In this document: piece after piece, positions 11,731 to 29,298 of the stretch
How positions within the stretch are numbered: position 1 is the first letter of the stretch
Layout of the letters: each line of letters opens with the position of its first letter
Assembly (NCBI GenBank): GCA_015680685.1
Contig: MNCI01007659.1
Span: forward strand, 109,573 to 173,572
Reading direction: 5' to 3'
Origin: Gnetum montanum
Taxonomy: Eukaryota; Streptophyta; Gnetopsida; Gnetales; Gnetaceae
Length of the DNA stretch: 64,000 nt
Made by a program: the position numbers and the translations under genes
Notes under the pieces: generated by a model
What the model saw: only the letters and a program-made list of their open reading frames with translations
Database searches by the model: none
Told to the model about the DNA's origin: nothing

Positions 11731-13620
11731 TACCCCCATGACTAAATGAAAACTCGTCCTCGAATTCCTTACAAAATATTGGGAAGGTATGGGATTATTG
11801 ACTAATTGACAACTGACGAATGACAGACTCAACATGCCTAGTGAATGGATCAATAAGCATATTACAACATTGTGGTGAAACCTCGTACATAAATGACATC
11901 CAAGCCTTATTTGGTAGCTTGTAGAGAAAGAGAGAGAAAGAAAATGAAGTGTGTTGCCACCAATGCTAAGATTGCGCCTTTCGTTATTTATCCATAGCCA
12001 TGCCACTAGACTTGCTCCTTTCGTAAATGCTCAAGTTCTAGTTCATCCTGAGTACTTCCTCCAAGCCCAGTCCATTATTTGTATGATCACCATCTGCACA
12101 CACAACACAGAGCAAGGATAGGTAAACCACAATGCAATTGATACCTTGCCTCGATATGAAGTGCATTGGCTGAGTTGTGGTTATGGAAAAAACTAGTTCG
12201 AAGATTTATCACAGGTGACTACCCAAGGTGTAGGGGTTAGGCGAATAGTAAAATGGAGAAAATTGAAAAATTTGTGCTAAGGCCCCCACGACTAAGAGCA
12301 AACCTTTGGTAGCTATAAGATGGAAAAATATGAGAAACAAGAAATATGGGAAAAAATAACAATGGTAACACCCATAAAATGGATGTCATGGATGGGGATG
12401 AAACAAGAAATGATCGATTGCAAGAAAGTTTTAAGGGAAAGAAGTTAACAATTGCACCAAAAAGGAATGCCAGTGGGTCCTCCCCAAAGCAAGCTCATGC
12501 CTTTTATGCCTTAACAAACACATAAACCAAAGAGTCCATAGGCTCTAGGAATGTCATTTGGAAGCAAGAGTTAAAAACTTACCCATAAGAATTCACCAAA
12601 GAAAAATAATGCATCAACCCAAAAATAGACTAATGATAAAACCAACAATGAGGTGGAAAATGGGAAAAAAGATGNATCAACACACTTGACCAATCCATGC
12701 ACCTAAAGCAACAAGAATGCTTCCACAAAGAGTCACCACCATTCTGAGGAGAGTGAGATGGAGAAGCAAGAAGCAAGGAAGGGTCTTAGTTAGAGGGAAC
12801 CTTCAGGCATGGATAACATGTCTTTCCAATTTCATAACCAACGCTTGTCACCCTTTTATTTGGTCTAAGGGGTGTGCTTTAAATTCCCATGTTTTGTTTT
12901 TCTTTTTCTTTTTTTTTTGAATGAGAACCACACCATGCAAAGACCCATGCATTTTTATTTTTTTTTTGCATTTTTTTTGTCTAAGGGGTGTGCTTTGAAT
13001 TCTCACTTTTTTTCCTTTTTTATTCTTTTTTTTTCTTTTTTTTTTTTTGCCTCAGAACCACACCATGCAAAGACTTATTATTTTTATTAACTCAACTTCC
13101 CGATAATGGAGCAACATCGAAATGGTAAGGAAAACCCAAGAAGGAAACATTCAAGCACCCAAGAGAATGGTCAGCACAATTGCACCAAATCCCCTTGAAT
13201 TCACACCCTTTTCAATCCTTGAGTCCTTCCTTAGTTTGAGAAATGCCCAGTCACCAATTCATTGATAGTTCTATTATTTAAAGAAAGGGACTGTACAGTT
13301 CTAAACCAAGAGAGACCATAGAAATTCATGGATGCATGGATGACGTGGACTCGTTGTCTGTTATATCAAAAGAACCATACCTTAGTATCAACATTAGAAC
13401 TCAAAGGTAAAATCCAAACATCAGCAATCAATAGAATACAGTTCATACCACCATCAGGGGCACTTATTAGGTGACGATCCCAACAAAATAAGCAACCATA
13501 CAAAGAAACAAGAAAGTATGAACAATGTTGCAAAACAAAAACAAGAAAAGTTAAAGAATTTTGTAAAACAAAAAACTTAAAAAGAAACTGAGGGCCTCAA
13601 TTGATCAGCCGAGGTAGCCA
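11731..13620 (-). other. 3' noncoding region of element B, with polypurine tract
   Basis: In element sense this follows integrase. It ends with 'tagtcatgggggta' (complement of 11731-11744), the polypurine tract touching the LTR. A second copy of that word (complement near 13615-13628) marks the integrase end. No protein is recognised. A poly-T-bearing tandem repeat is at 12865-13080, and a single ambiguous base lies at 12675. Confidence 0.6.
12865..13080. repeat. Tandem repeat with homopolymer tracts
   Basis: Two units of about 112 bp start 'ctaaggggtgtgcttt(a/g)aattc' and contain T-rich tracts, followed by 'agaaccacaccatgcaaagac'. The reverse complement of the same unit (..gaattcaaagcacaccccttag) occurs at about 51389-51411 in element F, so the repeat is a family feature of the 3' noncoding region. 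Confidence 0.8.
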
Positions 13621-15106
13621 TCTCCCCCATGACTAAATTGAAAGGAGGAGATCCGAAATAATGAGCGAGGTCATCCCTTCTCAGAGGTATTATGTGCACT
13701 AGTCATTCTTAGTTCATGGAAGGGTTTGGTTTGTTGCACATTGACTAGTAATCTCTTATCAGGCTCTCAGGTTTGTATATGGTCATGGCCTCTGAAGGAA
13801 ATGTTGTATGAATAATGTAAGGTCCTTTCCATAGTGTTTGAAATTTTGTGTGTTGTGGCACATGTGTGGGGTTCTAGTAGAGGACCTTATCTCCTAGTTG
13901 ATACTTAACCTTTCGAATTTTCAAGTCATGACATTACTTGTTATATGCCTTGTTCAACTCATTTGATGACAGGGTAGCTAATCGATTTTTTTCTAGCACG
14001 TTTAAACTTGCCAACCTTTGTTTTTGTGCTAGATCAAAGTCGAGGTGGAGGTCACCAGCCATGGATAGTGTACGGAGCTCGGTTTGAATTGGAAGCTTTG
14101 GAAGTTTTCAGTACACTAACTCATAGGGAGAGTAGCCTATAGGGAGTTTCCAAGTGGAGCAGTATGCCCAAAGAGCATCATTCAGTTTAGTGCTCCAATC
14201 TCGCCTATACTTGCTAATTATCCTTGTCAATATTTTAGTGATCTCCCTATTAGTGACCTTAGCTTGTCCATTAGCTTGGGGGTGATAAGGTGTAGTCAAT
14301 TTATGTTCAACCCCTAAGCGTTGCATTAACTTCCAGAAAGTTGCACCTGTGAAGTGTGTTCCATTATCCGCAATAAGTGCACGTGGCACACCAAACCTAT
14401 TTACGATTTATAGTTGCACAAATCGTGCAACTATAGATGATGTGTACTCTATAACAGCAGCTGCTTCAGCCCATTTCGTTAGATATTCTACGGCAACAAT
14501 GATGTAAGCTTTTCCATTGGACATTGGTGTAATGGGCCCCATAAAGTCTATTCCCCAAATGTCGAAGGGTTCTAAAGGTTGAATCCATTGTTGCGAACCC
14601 TCCATTCTAGCAGTCATTCCCCCATCACGTTCACAGTGCTCACAAGATTGGACAAATTGATGGGCATCCCAAAATAATATTGGCCAATAATATCTTACAA
14701 GCAAGATTTTAATAGCCATTCGTCTCCCTGCATAGTGACCCCCACAAAGGCCCTCATGAGCATCTTGGAGAACTCTTAATTGGTCCACCTTAGGCACGCA
14801 CCATCAAACCAAGCCATCAGAACACACTTTGTAAAGTTGTCCATTGATCTCCATGAAGTATTTGGCTCTATGAAGAAACTGTTGTTTCTTCCTAAAGTCT
14901 AACTCCTGTGGTGTTTGTTGGGTAAGGAGATAGGTGAGAATGCTACTATACCAATTCATCTCCATGGGTTGGTTATTCACTACACCAGCAAAGAGGGCTT
15001 CATCAGGAAAATGATCGGACATTACATATTCATCCTCTTTGCTATCCCAGTGTAACCGAGATAAATGATCTACAACTACGTTCTTAGCGCCCTTTCGATC
15101 GATCAT
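13620..15106 (-). pseudogene. Integrase (and RNase H tail) of element B, broken
   Basis: Three minus-strand open pieces follow in order. 15106-14804 holds the RNase H tail ('DHLSRLHWD') and the start of integrase. 14797-14408 holds the zinc-binding HHCC region ('HEGLCGGHYAG..CEHCERDGG') and the first core aspartate ('IWGIDFMGPI'). 14389-14108 holds 'ALIADNGTHF' (second aspartate) and 'NREITKIL' (glutamate). The tail down to about 13620 is stop-ridden. The catalytic residues are still visible, but stops separate the pieces. In a live element it would insert the cDNA into chromosomes. Confidence 0.85.
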
Positions 15107-15121
15107 CGTTAGATCTAACTC

Positions 15122-15463
15122 TTATAGGATTACCAGCCATCGTATAATACGAGGGCTAACCGTTGGCTTGTTCATGAGGAACCGGATTGCACTATGATCC
15201 ATATGGATGAACACTTTGTAACCTAACACATAATGCCTAAACTTATCCAATGCAAACACTACAGCCATTAATTCTTTTTCTGTATTTGTGTAGTTAAGTT
15301 GTGCACCGGTGATACTCCTACTTGCATAGTGGATGTAGTAAGGATGTTTTTGGTCATCTAACTGTGTAAGTACGGCTCCTAAGGCATAATTGGATGCGTC
15401 AGTCATTATATGGAACAATCTGGACTAGTTAGGGGCTTGTAGAATGGGAGCTTCTACAAGCTT
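15122..15463 (-). pseudogene. RNase H domain of element B
   Basis: The minus-strand piece holds 'MTDASNYALGAVLTQ' (first aspartate), 'NYTNTEKELMAVVFAL' (glutamate) and 'IHMDHSAIRFLMNKP' (third aspartate), so the catalytic residues are present. It follows RT directly. A stop at about 15424 separates it from the RT connection segment. The domain degrades the RNA of the RNA-DNA hybrid in reverse transcription. Confidence 0.85.
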
Positions 15464-16686
15464 TTATTTCAGAGTCTGGAATGCTCGTTCATATTCCCTG
15501 ATCCATTCGAATGGTGCATCCTTCTTCATTAGCTCTACAAACAGTTTGGAAATCTTGGAGAAGTTCTCAATGAATCTCCTATAGTAGCCAATGTGTCCAA
15601 GGAATGATCGAATGTCTTTGATAGTTTCCAATTGACGAGTGATTCCTTGGATGACCCTAACTTTATCTAGGTCTACCTCTATTCCTGAATGTGAAATCTT
15701 ATGCCCAAGTACTATGCCTTCTTGAACCATCAAATGGCTTTTCTACTAGTTGAGCCTTAAGTTGGTTTCTACGCATCTTTTCAGCACTTGCTCTAATTGG
15801 TCCAAGGCTTGATAAAAGCTTGTTTCATAAGTGGAGAAGTCTTCCATAAAGACTTCCACTCCATTTCCTATTTGTTGTTGGAATATACTTAGAACCAGGC
15901 ATTGAAATGTGGTAGGAGCATTGCACAAGCCAAACAGCATTTGTTTATATGCAAACGTTCCCCAAAGACTGGTGAATGTTGTCTTGGCTTGATCTTCTGG
16001 GACTATCTGTATTTGGTTGTATTCACTATAGCCATCCAGAAAACTATAATAGCGANTAAGCTGTTCTATTTCTTCTTTTACTATTTGCTTCAATTTTGGG
16101 TTTAATCGCCTTTGCAGTTGTTTTTGAGGTTTCATGGAGGGGTCAGTGTAAATCCTATGCTGGCATATCCTAGGATCTATTCCAGTTAACTCNCAATGGG
16201 ATATATGAACCAAGCCTTAATAAGCTGTTCTATTTCATCTTTTACTATTTGCTTCAATTTTGGGTTTAATCGCCTTTGCAGTTGTTTTTGAGGTTTCATG
16301 GAGGGGTCAGTGTAAATCCTATGCTGGCATATCCTAGGATCTATTCCAGTTAACTCGGGGTATAACCAGGCAAAGGCTTTTGACCACTTGTTTATCACTT
16401 TCAACAGTCTTTCTTTTTGTTTGGGAATAAGTCTTGCGTTAATGATCAATAGTTTTCCATTTTCGAGGGTCATATACTCCAAATCGGTGGGTAATGGTTT
16501 CAAACCTAGGGGCTCTTGTTTAAATCTCTCAGGAATTTCCAACTTCCCCCAATTGATGTTTTCAAGGTTAAGGCTTGGAATTTGGCAGCGAACTTGCTCT
16601 AGTGCATCTATGCTTTCAATGTAAGCACTAGATATCCCCTCAGTTAGTTCCATGCATGTTAGTGAGTTGCTCTCTTGATCAACCAT
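15464..16686 (-). pseudogene. Reverse transcriptase of element B, with missing middle
   Basis: Minus-strand pieces run from 16686 (linker and 'ELTGIDPRICQHRI') through 'IKAWFIYPI', then jump to 'YYSFLDGYSEYNQIQ', 'LFGLCNAPTTFQ', 'VEVFMEDFSTY' and the thumb 'GHIGYYRRFIENFSKI'. The second catalytic aspartate pair reads ED instead of DD. About 60 residues between 'IYPI' and 'YYSFLDG', present in element F, are absent. In their place is a spurious copy of the preceding 136 bp bracketed by single Ns. Confidence 0.85.
16057..16356. repeat. 136-bp direct duplication bracketed by single Ns
   Basis: 16057-16192 repeats 16221-16356 with one visible difference (ttcttc/ttcatc). Single N bases sit exactly at 16056 and 16193. 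The placement breaks RT and suggests a wrongly inserted contig rather than a biological duplication. Confidence 0.8.
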
Positions 16687-17124
16687 CAGCCACTAGGTGT
16701 CTTCTTGTCGTGTGACTGCTGCATATAGGCACTTTTGTATATTAATGTCTTGTGCACACCAATTGCATGCAAGCAATGCTAAACTTTGCATAACCCATGA
16801 TCTCTGCACGCAATTGCACATTGTGTCACTATATGCGATGCATGGAACTTTCTTCTTCTCAATCTTTCCAAAAGTGTTTTTCTTGGATATTTCCAGGGAA
16901 AGATCACGGATTCCCAGGCGTGCATCTATAGTACTTAGTCATGCTCTTCCCATTATTATTGGGAAGTCCCATTTATCATCATTCACTTGTATTACTAGGA
17001 AATCAGCTCAATACGACCACCCACACACAGTGGTAACGATGTCCTCCACTAGTCCCAAGGGAACAATGATGGACTGGTCAGCCAGCTCTAGTTGAATATT
17101 ACTCTTCCTTAATGGAGGCAAGTT

Positions 17125-17619
17125 CTAGGCTTTGTACATCTCTTGTGATATTAAATTGACTCCGGAACCTGAGTCCAGAAGAGCTTTACATGGTTCATTC
17201 CCAATGACTTGGAGATAGATTAGAGGGCTCCCAAGATCAGAGAATTTCCTGGAAAGGTGGCCCACCTTAATCCAATCAGTAACGACATGTGTTAACATAA
17301 CCATATGCGTTGAGCTCGGTGTTTGATTTGAAGGAAGCCCTGAAGCCATAATTGATGGGGAGGCATTCAAAGGTTCAATCTCTTGTGGTTGTGAGGGCTT
17401 GGTTGGACTGTTGGTTCTGAAGAAAGATCTTCTCTTCATACAGTTGTTAGAACCAGCAGTGGATTGAAGAGTCACAGCCTCATAGCATTGCGTTGCTATG
17501 GTTGAGTGGGGAGTTCCCCTTGCATCGCTGGAGCGAGTGGTAATGGAGCTATCGGTGTCCACTTGTATGTCTAAGTTGCAGATGGATTTGAAAGGTGATA
17601 TGTCTATGGGTATTGCCAC
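17125..17619 (-). pseudogene. Aspartic protease region of element B
   Basis: An open minus-strand stretch of 164 codons ends with 'ALLDSGSGVNLISQEMY', an intact retropepsin active-site loop (Asp-Ser-Gly). Upstream comes a proline/serine-rich linker and 'VTDWIKVGHLSRKFSDLG', which is also found before the protease of F. The C-terminal half of the protease continues in other frames up to the RT linker near 16690. The enzyme would cut the Gag-Pol polyprotein. The whole is inactive because of downstream stops. Confidence 0.85.
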
Positions 17620-17639
17620 TTGTATTACTAGGAGAAGGA

Positions 17640-19840
17640 GTCCTATAATAATCCCGAGTTTGATAGTGATGTTGTGGTGTCACATGACCAACAGAGTCAC
17701 GTGGAGAGATTGACTACTACACATAGTAGCCATATGGATCCGATTGCTAGTAGGGGTATTGTTGCCTTGGTGGTGACATCCCCCATGACTGTGGGTATTG
17801 CCACTGTTGATGTTGCTCAACAAGTTGTGGTGTAGTTCCACTTGGATAATATGTTGAAGGTTGGTGGAACTACCTTGGGAATACGGTAACCGTCAGGGTG
17901 CTTGTTGTTTATTAAGTCATGGGTTGAGTGCATACACCTCAGACTCTTGTAAATGTAAGATCACTGGGCAACATCCCTTAGGATGGTTGTATTGGCATAT
18001 CTCACATCCATCGTCACTCTTCTTTTCTGAATCCACAACCTCTTCAATGATGGCCATTTTGCCCTTACCTTTGTTACGTGCATTGTCCACTTCTCTCTTT
18101 TTCTTTTTGTTATAGTCACTACCTCACTTCTTAGACTCCTCTACGATTTTAAGAACAATTTCAAACCTACTATCCAAGGAGTCCCACATTTGATCTACCT
18201 TTCCCGATACTTCTGTTGTTAACTTTTGGAGTGGTAAATTTTTCCTATTCACCATCTCTTTGAGTGGTTACTCTTCCTCCTCTTCACAAAATCTCACTCC
18301 CCTTTTTCAGAGGGAAGAATATCGATTGTATTCTTCCGCACTTTCTCTCCTACGTAGCTCCCCTTCTTCCTTGCCTACTTGCTCTAGCAATCTATGAACC
18401 TGATGAGACCTACGCGCTGATAATCTCCCTTGGGCATATGTTCCAAGGATTCTCCTTGTTTCATGCCTAAGTCCATCCACGAGATGGCGTAGTTGATCCC
18501 ACTGTAAATAACCATGGCGAGGACAACGATGTAACAATGTGTAATAGCGGCCCATGGCAGCATCCAAGGGTTCATGATTTCCTTGCTTCCATCCTTGGAT
18601 TTGCTTTCGCAAGTTAGACACTCAGGATTATGTTTGATACTTATCATTAAATAGTTCTAACATTGTACTCCACCTCCGAATGGATTCCGATTCTAAGGAC
18701 CGGTACCAGCTTTTAGCTTCTTTCACTAGTGTCCTTGAGAACAAGTTTAGTTTTTACCTTTCGTTTTCTATGTTCTGCAAGGCACATGCATCGTGGAATG
18801 CTTGTAAATGGTTTTGAGGATCAACGTTGTATCCCCCTTCAAATCATGGGATATTGTTCATGTCTAACCTCTTGATCCTACTATCCTTTTGGTGCCTTGT
18901 TAGAACTCTTACGGCCTCTGTTATATCCAACATGCTTCTGGTTGCGAGTAGGGATTCTTCGTGGTCATCTCGTTCATAGCGTCTGTGATGTCTATGCGGT
19001 TCCCTACTCTTCCTTCTTCTATGCCGTGATTCCCTAGAGTGCCCTCATCCTCGTTCTGGATTGTCACATCGATGTTTTTCACTCTATTTTCCTTTATCCT
19101 CATAGTTAGTTTCCTTATGACTACGTCTGGACGTAAGGGGAGGATGAATGTGATGATCAAGGTGAAGAAGAAGGAGAACCATCGCCATGACAGTGTTTTC
19201 TACCTTCTCTTCAATGGCCTTGGCCTTGATCGTTATTACGATCAAAACGTCCATCCTTATTGTGTGTTTGTGTTTTCTCATTGAACACTTCATGTTCGTG
19301 GGGATCAGAACCAGGGTTGTGAACCGCGGAGTGGAGGTTTTGATACACCATGTCCTAACCATCATTAGGAGGGGAAACATCGTTTGGTGGAGAACCTGTT
19401 GAAACCAGTTCACCATCCCCAATTTTGCTTAAAATGTGGAGGGTGTTATGGGGCCATTTACCCTTCAAGGATGCGTGGTAATTCTCCTGTCGCAAGTCCC
19501 ATTGACGTTGCGCTTCTGTGGGATGATAGTCCCTTGTGTCATGATCGCATGCAACATATTCCATGTATAAAAGCAGCATGCCTATTCGTGTGAGAGCACG
19601 GAGCATGTTGGGGACTGATTGGTCTAGAGGCAACACTATGTTACCCTCCAAGTCTCTCCAACACAGTTGTTCATCTTGGTAGAGGATAAAGGTGAAATCG
19701 GGCACATACTCATCGTGATGAGTATATACTACCTGAAATTATTGAGGAACTGGCAGATCTTGGTTACTTGTGTTATGTCGTCGACTGTCTCTTGTGTTAG
19801 TCCTAGGGGGTGAAGTGCTCTTGTGTGAAGAAGAAAACAT
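17640..19840 (-). pseudogene. Gag of element B, broken
   Basis: The start codon at 19840 opens 'MFSSSHK', matching 'MSSSHK' at the gag start of element F. Pieces 19705-19355 ('YVPDFTFILYQDEQL') and 18621-18307 ('KQIQGWKQGNHEPLDAAMGRYY', 'LLEQVGKEEGELRRRESAEEYN') are matched residue for residue in many places by F. A zinc knuckle 'CEICQYNHPKGCCP' (complement of about 17965-18005) has CX2CX3H spacing. Stops and frameshifts separate the pieces. Gag would form the virus-like particle and bind element RNA. Confidence 0.8.
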
Positions 19841-19967
19841 TTTCGTCTTATTCGGTGTGCGATTTACCGTTGTCTTATCTTTCCTTTAATCAACCCTAAG
19901 GGTTCGTTCTAACGTTCCAACGATATGGATGATTCCCTATGTTCTACATAGCACACAAATAACTAAG

Positions 19968-19986
19968 TCGTCGGCAACAGTGCCAA
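19968..19986 (-). promoter_or_regulatory. Primer-binding site of element B (tRNA-Asp-like)
   Basis: On the minus strand, directly after the LTR end TCATCA, stands TTGGCACTGTTGCCGACGA. From established knowledge, Athila-type elements use TTGGCGCCGTTGCCGGGGA, complementary to the 3' end of tRNA-Asp. Several of the differences here are the transitions expected from CpG decay. Element F has a related site at 44463. Confidence 0.75.
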
Positions 19987-20865
19987 TGATGAGTGGCGAG
20001 GTACCCCTACACTCAACCATACAAATACAAGCGTTTCACGCACGATCTAGTCGAATTCCAAGGACTAAGTGCCTATGCATCTTTGTGGAACAATGATGGG
20101 TTGGTTAATCGTTGTCTTCCCAAACTTACTTGTATGTCACGATTGTATGGTTAAGTAAGCTTGAGGCATATGATTTTTATAGCTTTTATGTTTTTATGTC
20201 CTGCTACTAATAAGGGAGGAGAGAGAAAGATAACTAAGTGACTAATTTAACTTAACTACTGATTAACTAGGCTTTAAATTAATCTTAACACTAGTATCCA
20301 TTCTCACTTGCCATACACATCCTGAACCAACACAACACTACTGGGATTACCAAACGCTAATCGTTACTGGGTTACCAAGTGTTACACATGCTCGAAGTGA
20401 TCGTACTGTGTGCTAATAATAGAAATGTAAAGTGCATAAAATAAAATAAAATGAATGCAGAAGAAAATAAAATAAAGGAAATGAGTAAAAAAACAAATCT
20501 CAAGTGCTGCAAGGATGAATCCAAGAGCTCGTTTTTATTGCCGTACACAAGGTGTGCTCACGTACACAATGGAATAAAGATCCGTCCACACTTAGACCTC
20601 CTGTTGCGGGCACTTGGCTAGAGTTTCGCTACTTCCTCTTCTGAATTCTTCTTCTTTATTCTTCTTCTTGACTTCCCCCTATTGCGTGCCTAGGCACTAT
20701 ATTTATAGGCTTGGGAGCAACTACTCTAATAATTACAAAAAATTGCCACTCTAATAATAACCATTTTAATAATTAGAGTAACTGCTCTAATAATAACCAC
20801 TCTAATAATTAGAGTAACCACCCTAATAATAACCACTCTAATTATTAAAGTACCCGCTCTCATCA
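19987..20865 (-). repeat. LTR of element B (5' LTR in element sense)
   Basis: It begins TGATGAGTGGCGAGGTACCCC on the plus strand and ends CTCATCA. It matches 10791-11730 closely but has a shorter palindromic array. The ATAAA duplication follows at 20866-20870. Confidence 0.93.
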
Positions 20866-20870
20866 ATAAA

Positions 20871-21027
20871 ATACATAAAAATTATAAAATATAAAATTAT
20901 AAATATCTTTTTCTCTCTTTCTCCACAGAATTGAATTGTATTATATATATTATAATATATTTTACACTTCAAAAAACAACATACATAAGTATTCTTGGTA
21001 ATCCACTCAACATCATCTTTAAAGCTT
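20871..21027 (+). repeat. 3' LTR of element A, right part
   Basis: After the ATAAA duplication the sequence resumes the element A LTR: 'aattgaattgtattatatatattataatatattttacac' matches about 1268-1305, and 'cttggtaatccactcaacatcatcttt' matches 1336-1362. The similarity fades at about 21027. Confidence 0.85.
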
Positions 21028-22100
21028 ACCACCAAATCTCAAATGATTTTTTAAAAAATTTATAATTTATGTTCTACCTAGTGGAATCAAACCTATGACC
21101 TAGGGTAAACCACATGCAATTTTCTTCTAAATAAAATGTACTATGATAAATTTGTGTAGAAGAAACAAATATAAATATACAAATGTCATAGAGAAGGAAT
21201 CAATCTTAGAAGACTAATCATGAGCATGATGCAAAAGTGAGTAAAACTACCCTAGACATTTTAATCATGTAAAAGGAACCTCATTAACGGTATCACTCAC
21301 CAAAACCACTAGGGCTTCAAGCATAAAACAACTTTATTTGACATGAATGCACTTACTTTAAAATTAATTTATTGAACCAGCACATTCAAATATTATAAAT
21401 ATTTGGTAAAAGTCACTTAAACCTGAGAATATAAACTTTCATAGCTTTAATGATTAGAACTGTTTGTTTAAATTGAATACAACCTTTCAAAAGGTTAACA
21501 AAATTTTTAGGAAGGTATCATTGTTTGTTTAAATTTTTGACCAACTTACTAAGGAAGAGGAACTAAGTTTTTTGGGACGTATTGTTGTTTGCTTAAATTT
21601 TGTACAAAGTAACAATTACTAAGGAAGAGCTACTAGAACACGTGAAAAAGACAACTCGAATTTCAATAATACTGAAAAATATGGGAAAAGAATAAGGAAA
21701 GATGATGCCAAAAAACTATAAATAAACAAAAACAAAATACAAAAGGTGAAAAACTCATGTTATCACCACATTTTGTTAAGAGAAAGCTATTAAGATGATA
21801 ATGAAAAATAATGCCACGGAAAAATAATCCACAAACCTAGAGCAATCAAAGACGTAGGCCAGACAGATCCTGTTTATTTTAAATAGGGAGCGCTTTAACG
21901 ACGAAAGGCCACATATACTAATCTTACAAATCTTTCTCAGAAAATAAATATAAAAATGATGCTCCACTAATGCGGGCTTGCACAAACAACATGAAAAGTC
22001 TCTATTACTTTTACCATTAAACTTAAAGCCTACTTTAATTTCATTTAGAAACAGGCATCTCACATCCAAAATGTAAACATCAAAGACATTTCACATTCAC
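21028..22100. other. AT-rich intergenic DNA
   Basis: No gene is recognised. A short diverged repeat occurs at about 21460-21630, where '(a)ttgtttgtttaaatttt' followed by 'actaaggaagag' recurs at intervals of about 70-80 bp. Confidence 0.5.
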
Positions 22101-23085
22101 ATCATGGATGAGAGATGTCTACTGGAAAAAAAGAGAAGTACGATTAACCGCAAAGGAAACAGAGCTGATATGTGTCCAAATACACCGAATATATTTATTA
22201 TGGTTAGTGATAGTGTTTACGTAAGTCCAACAGCAATACTGTTCTTTCAAAACCGTAAAAGAAGTTACTTGCGTTCTTAGTAGCTGTAGTAGTAGAGTTA
22301 CGCAATTATAACGCAGCAAAGTAAACAGAACCATAAAAATTGCAATCATAAAATTTTAAATGGAATTTCCATGCAAATAAATGATAACCTACAATCAATT
22401 GTGCATGTTAAGAATAATTAATAATGAAGCTTCACAAAATAGCCAATGGGTAGTGAAAGCTCACTCGTTCTCTTGGCCTTCACTAATACAAATGGAGACT
22501 GGGCAGTATACCATCAATTTACATGATATTCTCAATTATATACAAGCACTGAGGTGCTGCCTGAAAAGAATTCCCATAGCCCATGCGTCACAATGGTTGA
22601 CGAGGGGCAAAAAATTGAGGAGCACCTTCTTTCCCAGGCTTCAAGGGAAAGAATGTTAAAAAATAATATATTGTACAGAGTTCCTGCTTCCGAAGATGTT
22701 GGAGGTTTTCCATAATGCCTCCAACCTAAATGAAAGAACCATAATGAAAACTTTCGAATTCATTATTTCTTCCAGTTTGCTAGTAGTAGTAGATATTCAA
22801 CTCTAGCAAAAATAAATTCTGTTATGAATGTCGAAAATCCACTAATATCAGCTACAGGGACCCTTAAGGAGCAGTAACACAGTATCTAACTTAGATGTCT
22901 CTGTAAGACAAGTTAAGTTGTTATCAAGGTTAGAGGATCATTCAAGTCAAGGGCCCCATGATAAAAGTTGTAATGGCCTCGTGACCTTAAAATCAGTGTT
23001 ATAAACTAGAAAGAACACAGTCACCCAACGCCAGTGCAAGAATTGTTAGTATACAACTGGTTTTTGAAACAGTCATCTGACCTGT
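22100..23085 (-). other. Probable 3' UTR and downstream flank of the JMJ gene
   Basis: This is the stretch following the demethylase stop codon at 23086-23088. No open frame of note is seen. The polyadenylation site cannot be fixed; on the minus strand AATAAA-like words occur near 22190. The 3' UTR may be shorter or contain an intron. Confidence 0.35.
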
Positions 23086-29096
<6,011 letters not shown>

Positions 29097-29298
29097 TTCT
29101 GCTACTGAGATACTAAATTGATGTCAACGAAATATCTTTACATTTGATTCAATACTAGCTTCTTCATCATATCTATTTATTTACGAAACAACCCTTTCTG
29201 CACTTCAGTCATCAATGTTTGAATGATCATGTGAATGGCGCACGCATGTATAAGAAAAACGCACCCTAACAGAAGAATGAGTCTGCAAAAAGTTCATT

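Larger units (their letters stand above)
10791..20865 (-). mobile_element. Element B: Ty3/gypsy (Athila/Tat-like) retrotransposon
   Basis: Two LTRs (940 and 879 bp) begin TGATGA and end TCATCA, and flanking ATAAA copies sit at 10786-10790 and 20866-20870. Reading the minus strand gives LTR, primer-binding site, gag, PR, RT, RH, INT, a 1.9-kb noncoding tail and LTR. The integrase segment with 'PYHPQANGQ' and 'GYSPYELVY' and the tRNA-Asp-like primer site point to the Athila/Tat branch. Stops and a damaged RT make it inactive. It sits inside the 3' LTR of element A and is therefore younger than A. Confidence 0.93.
110..21027 (+). mobile_element. Element A: old Ty3/gypsy LTR retrotransposon, split by element B
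   Basis: The two LTRs share a long diverged similarity: the stretch with 'catccttgcctct' near 258 matches that near 9968, and both end near 'caacatcatctt..aaagctta'. Between them, plus-strand gag, protease, RT, RNase H and integrase remnants follow in gypsy order, all full of stop codons. The 3' LTR is interrupted at 10790 by element B and resumes at 20871. Without the insertion the element is about 10.8 kb. The 5' boundary is approximate because the LTR start has decayed, and I could not identify a target-site duplication or a primer-binding site. This is the oldest layer of the left-hand nest. Confidence 0.85.

Noticed and set aside
10791-20865. Copia-type assignment for element B
   Set aside because: Integrase follows RNase H; in copia elements it precedes RT.
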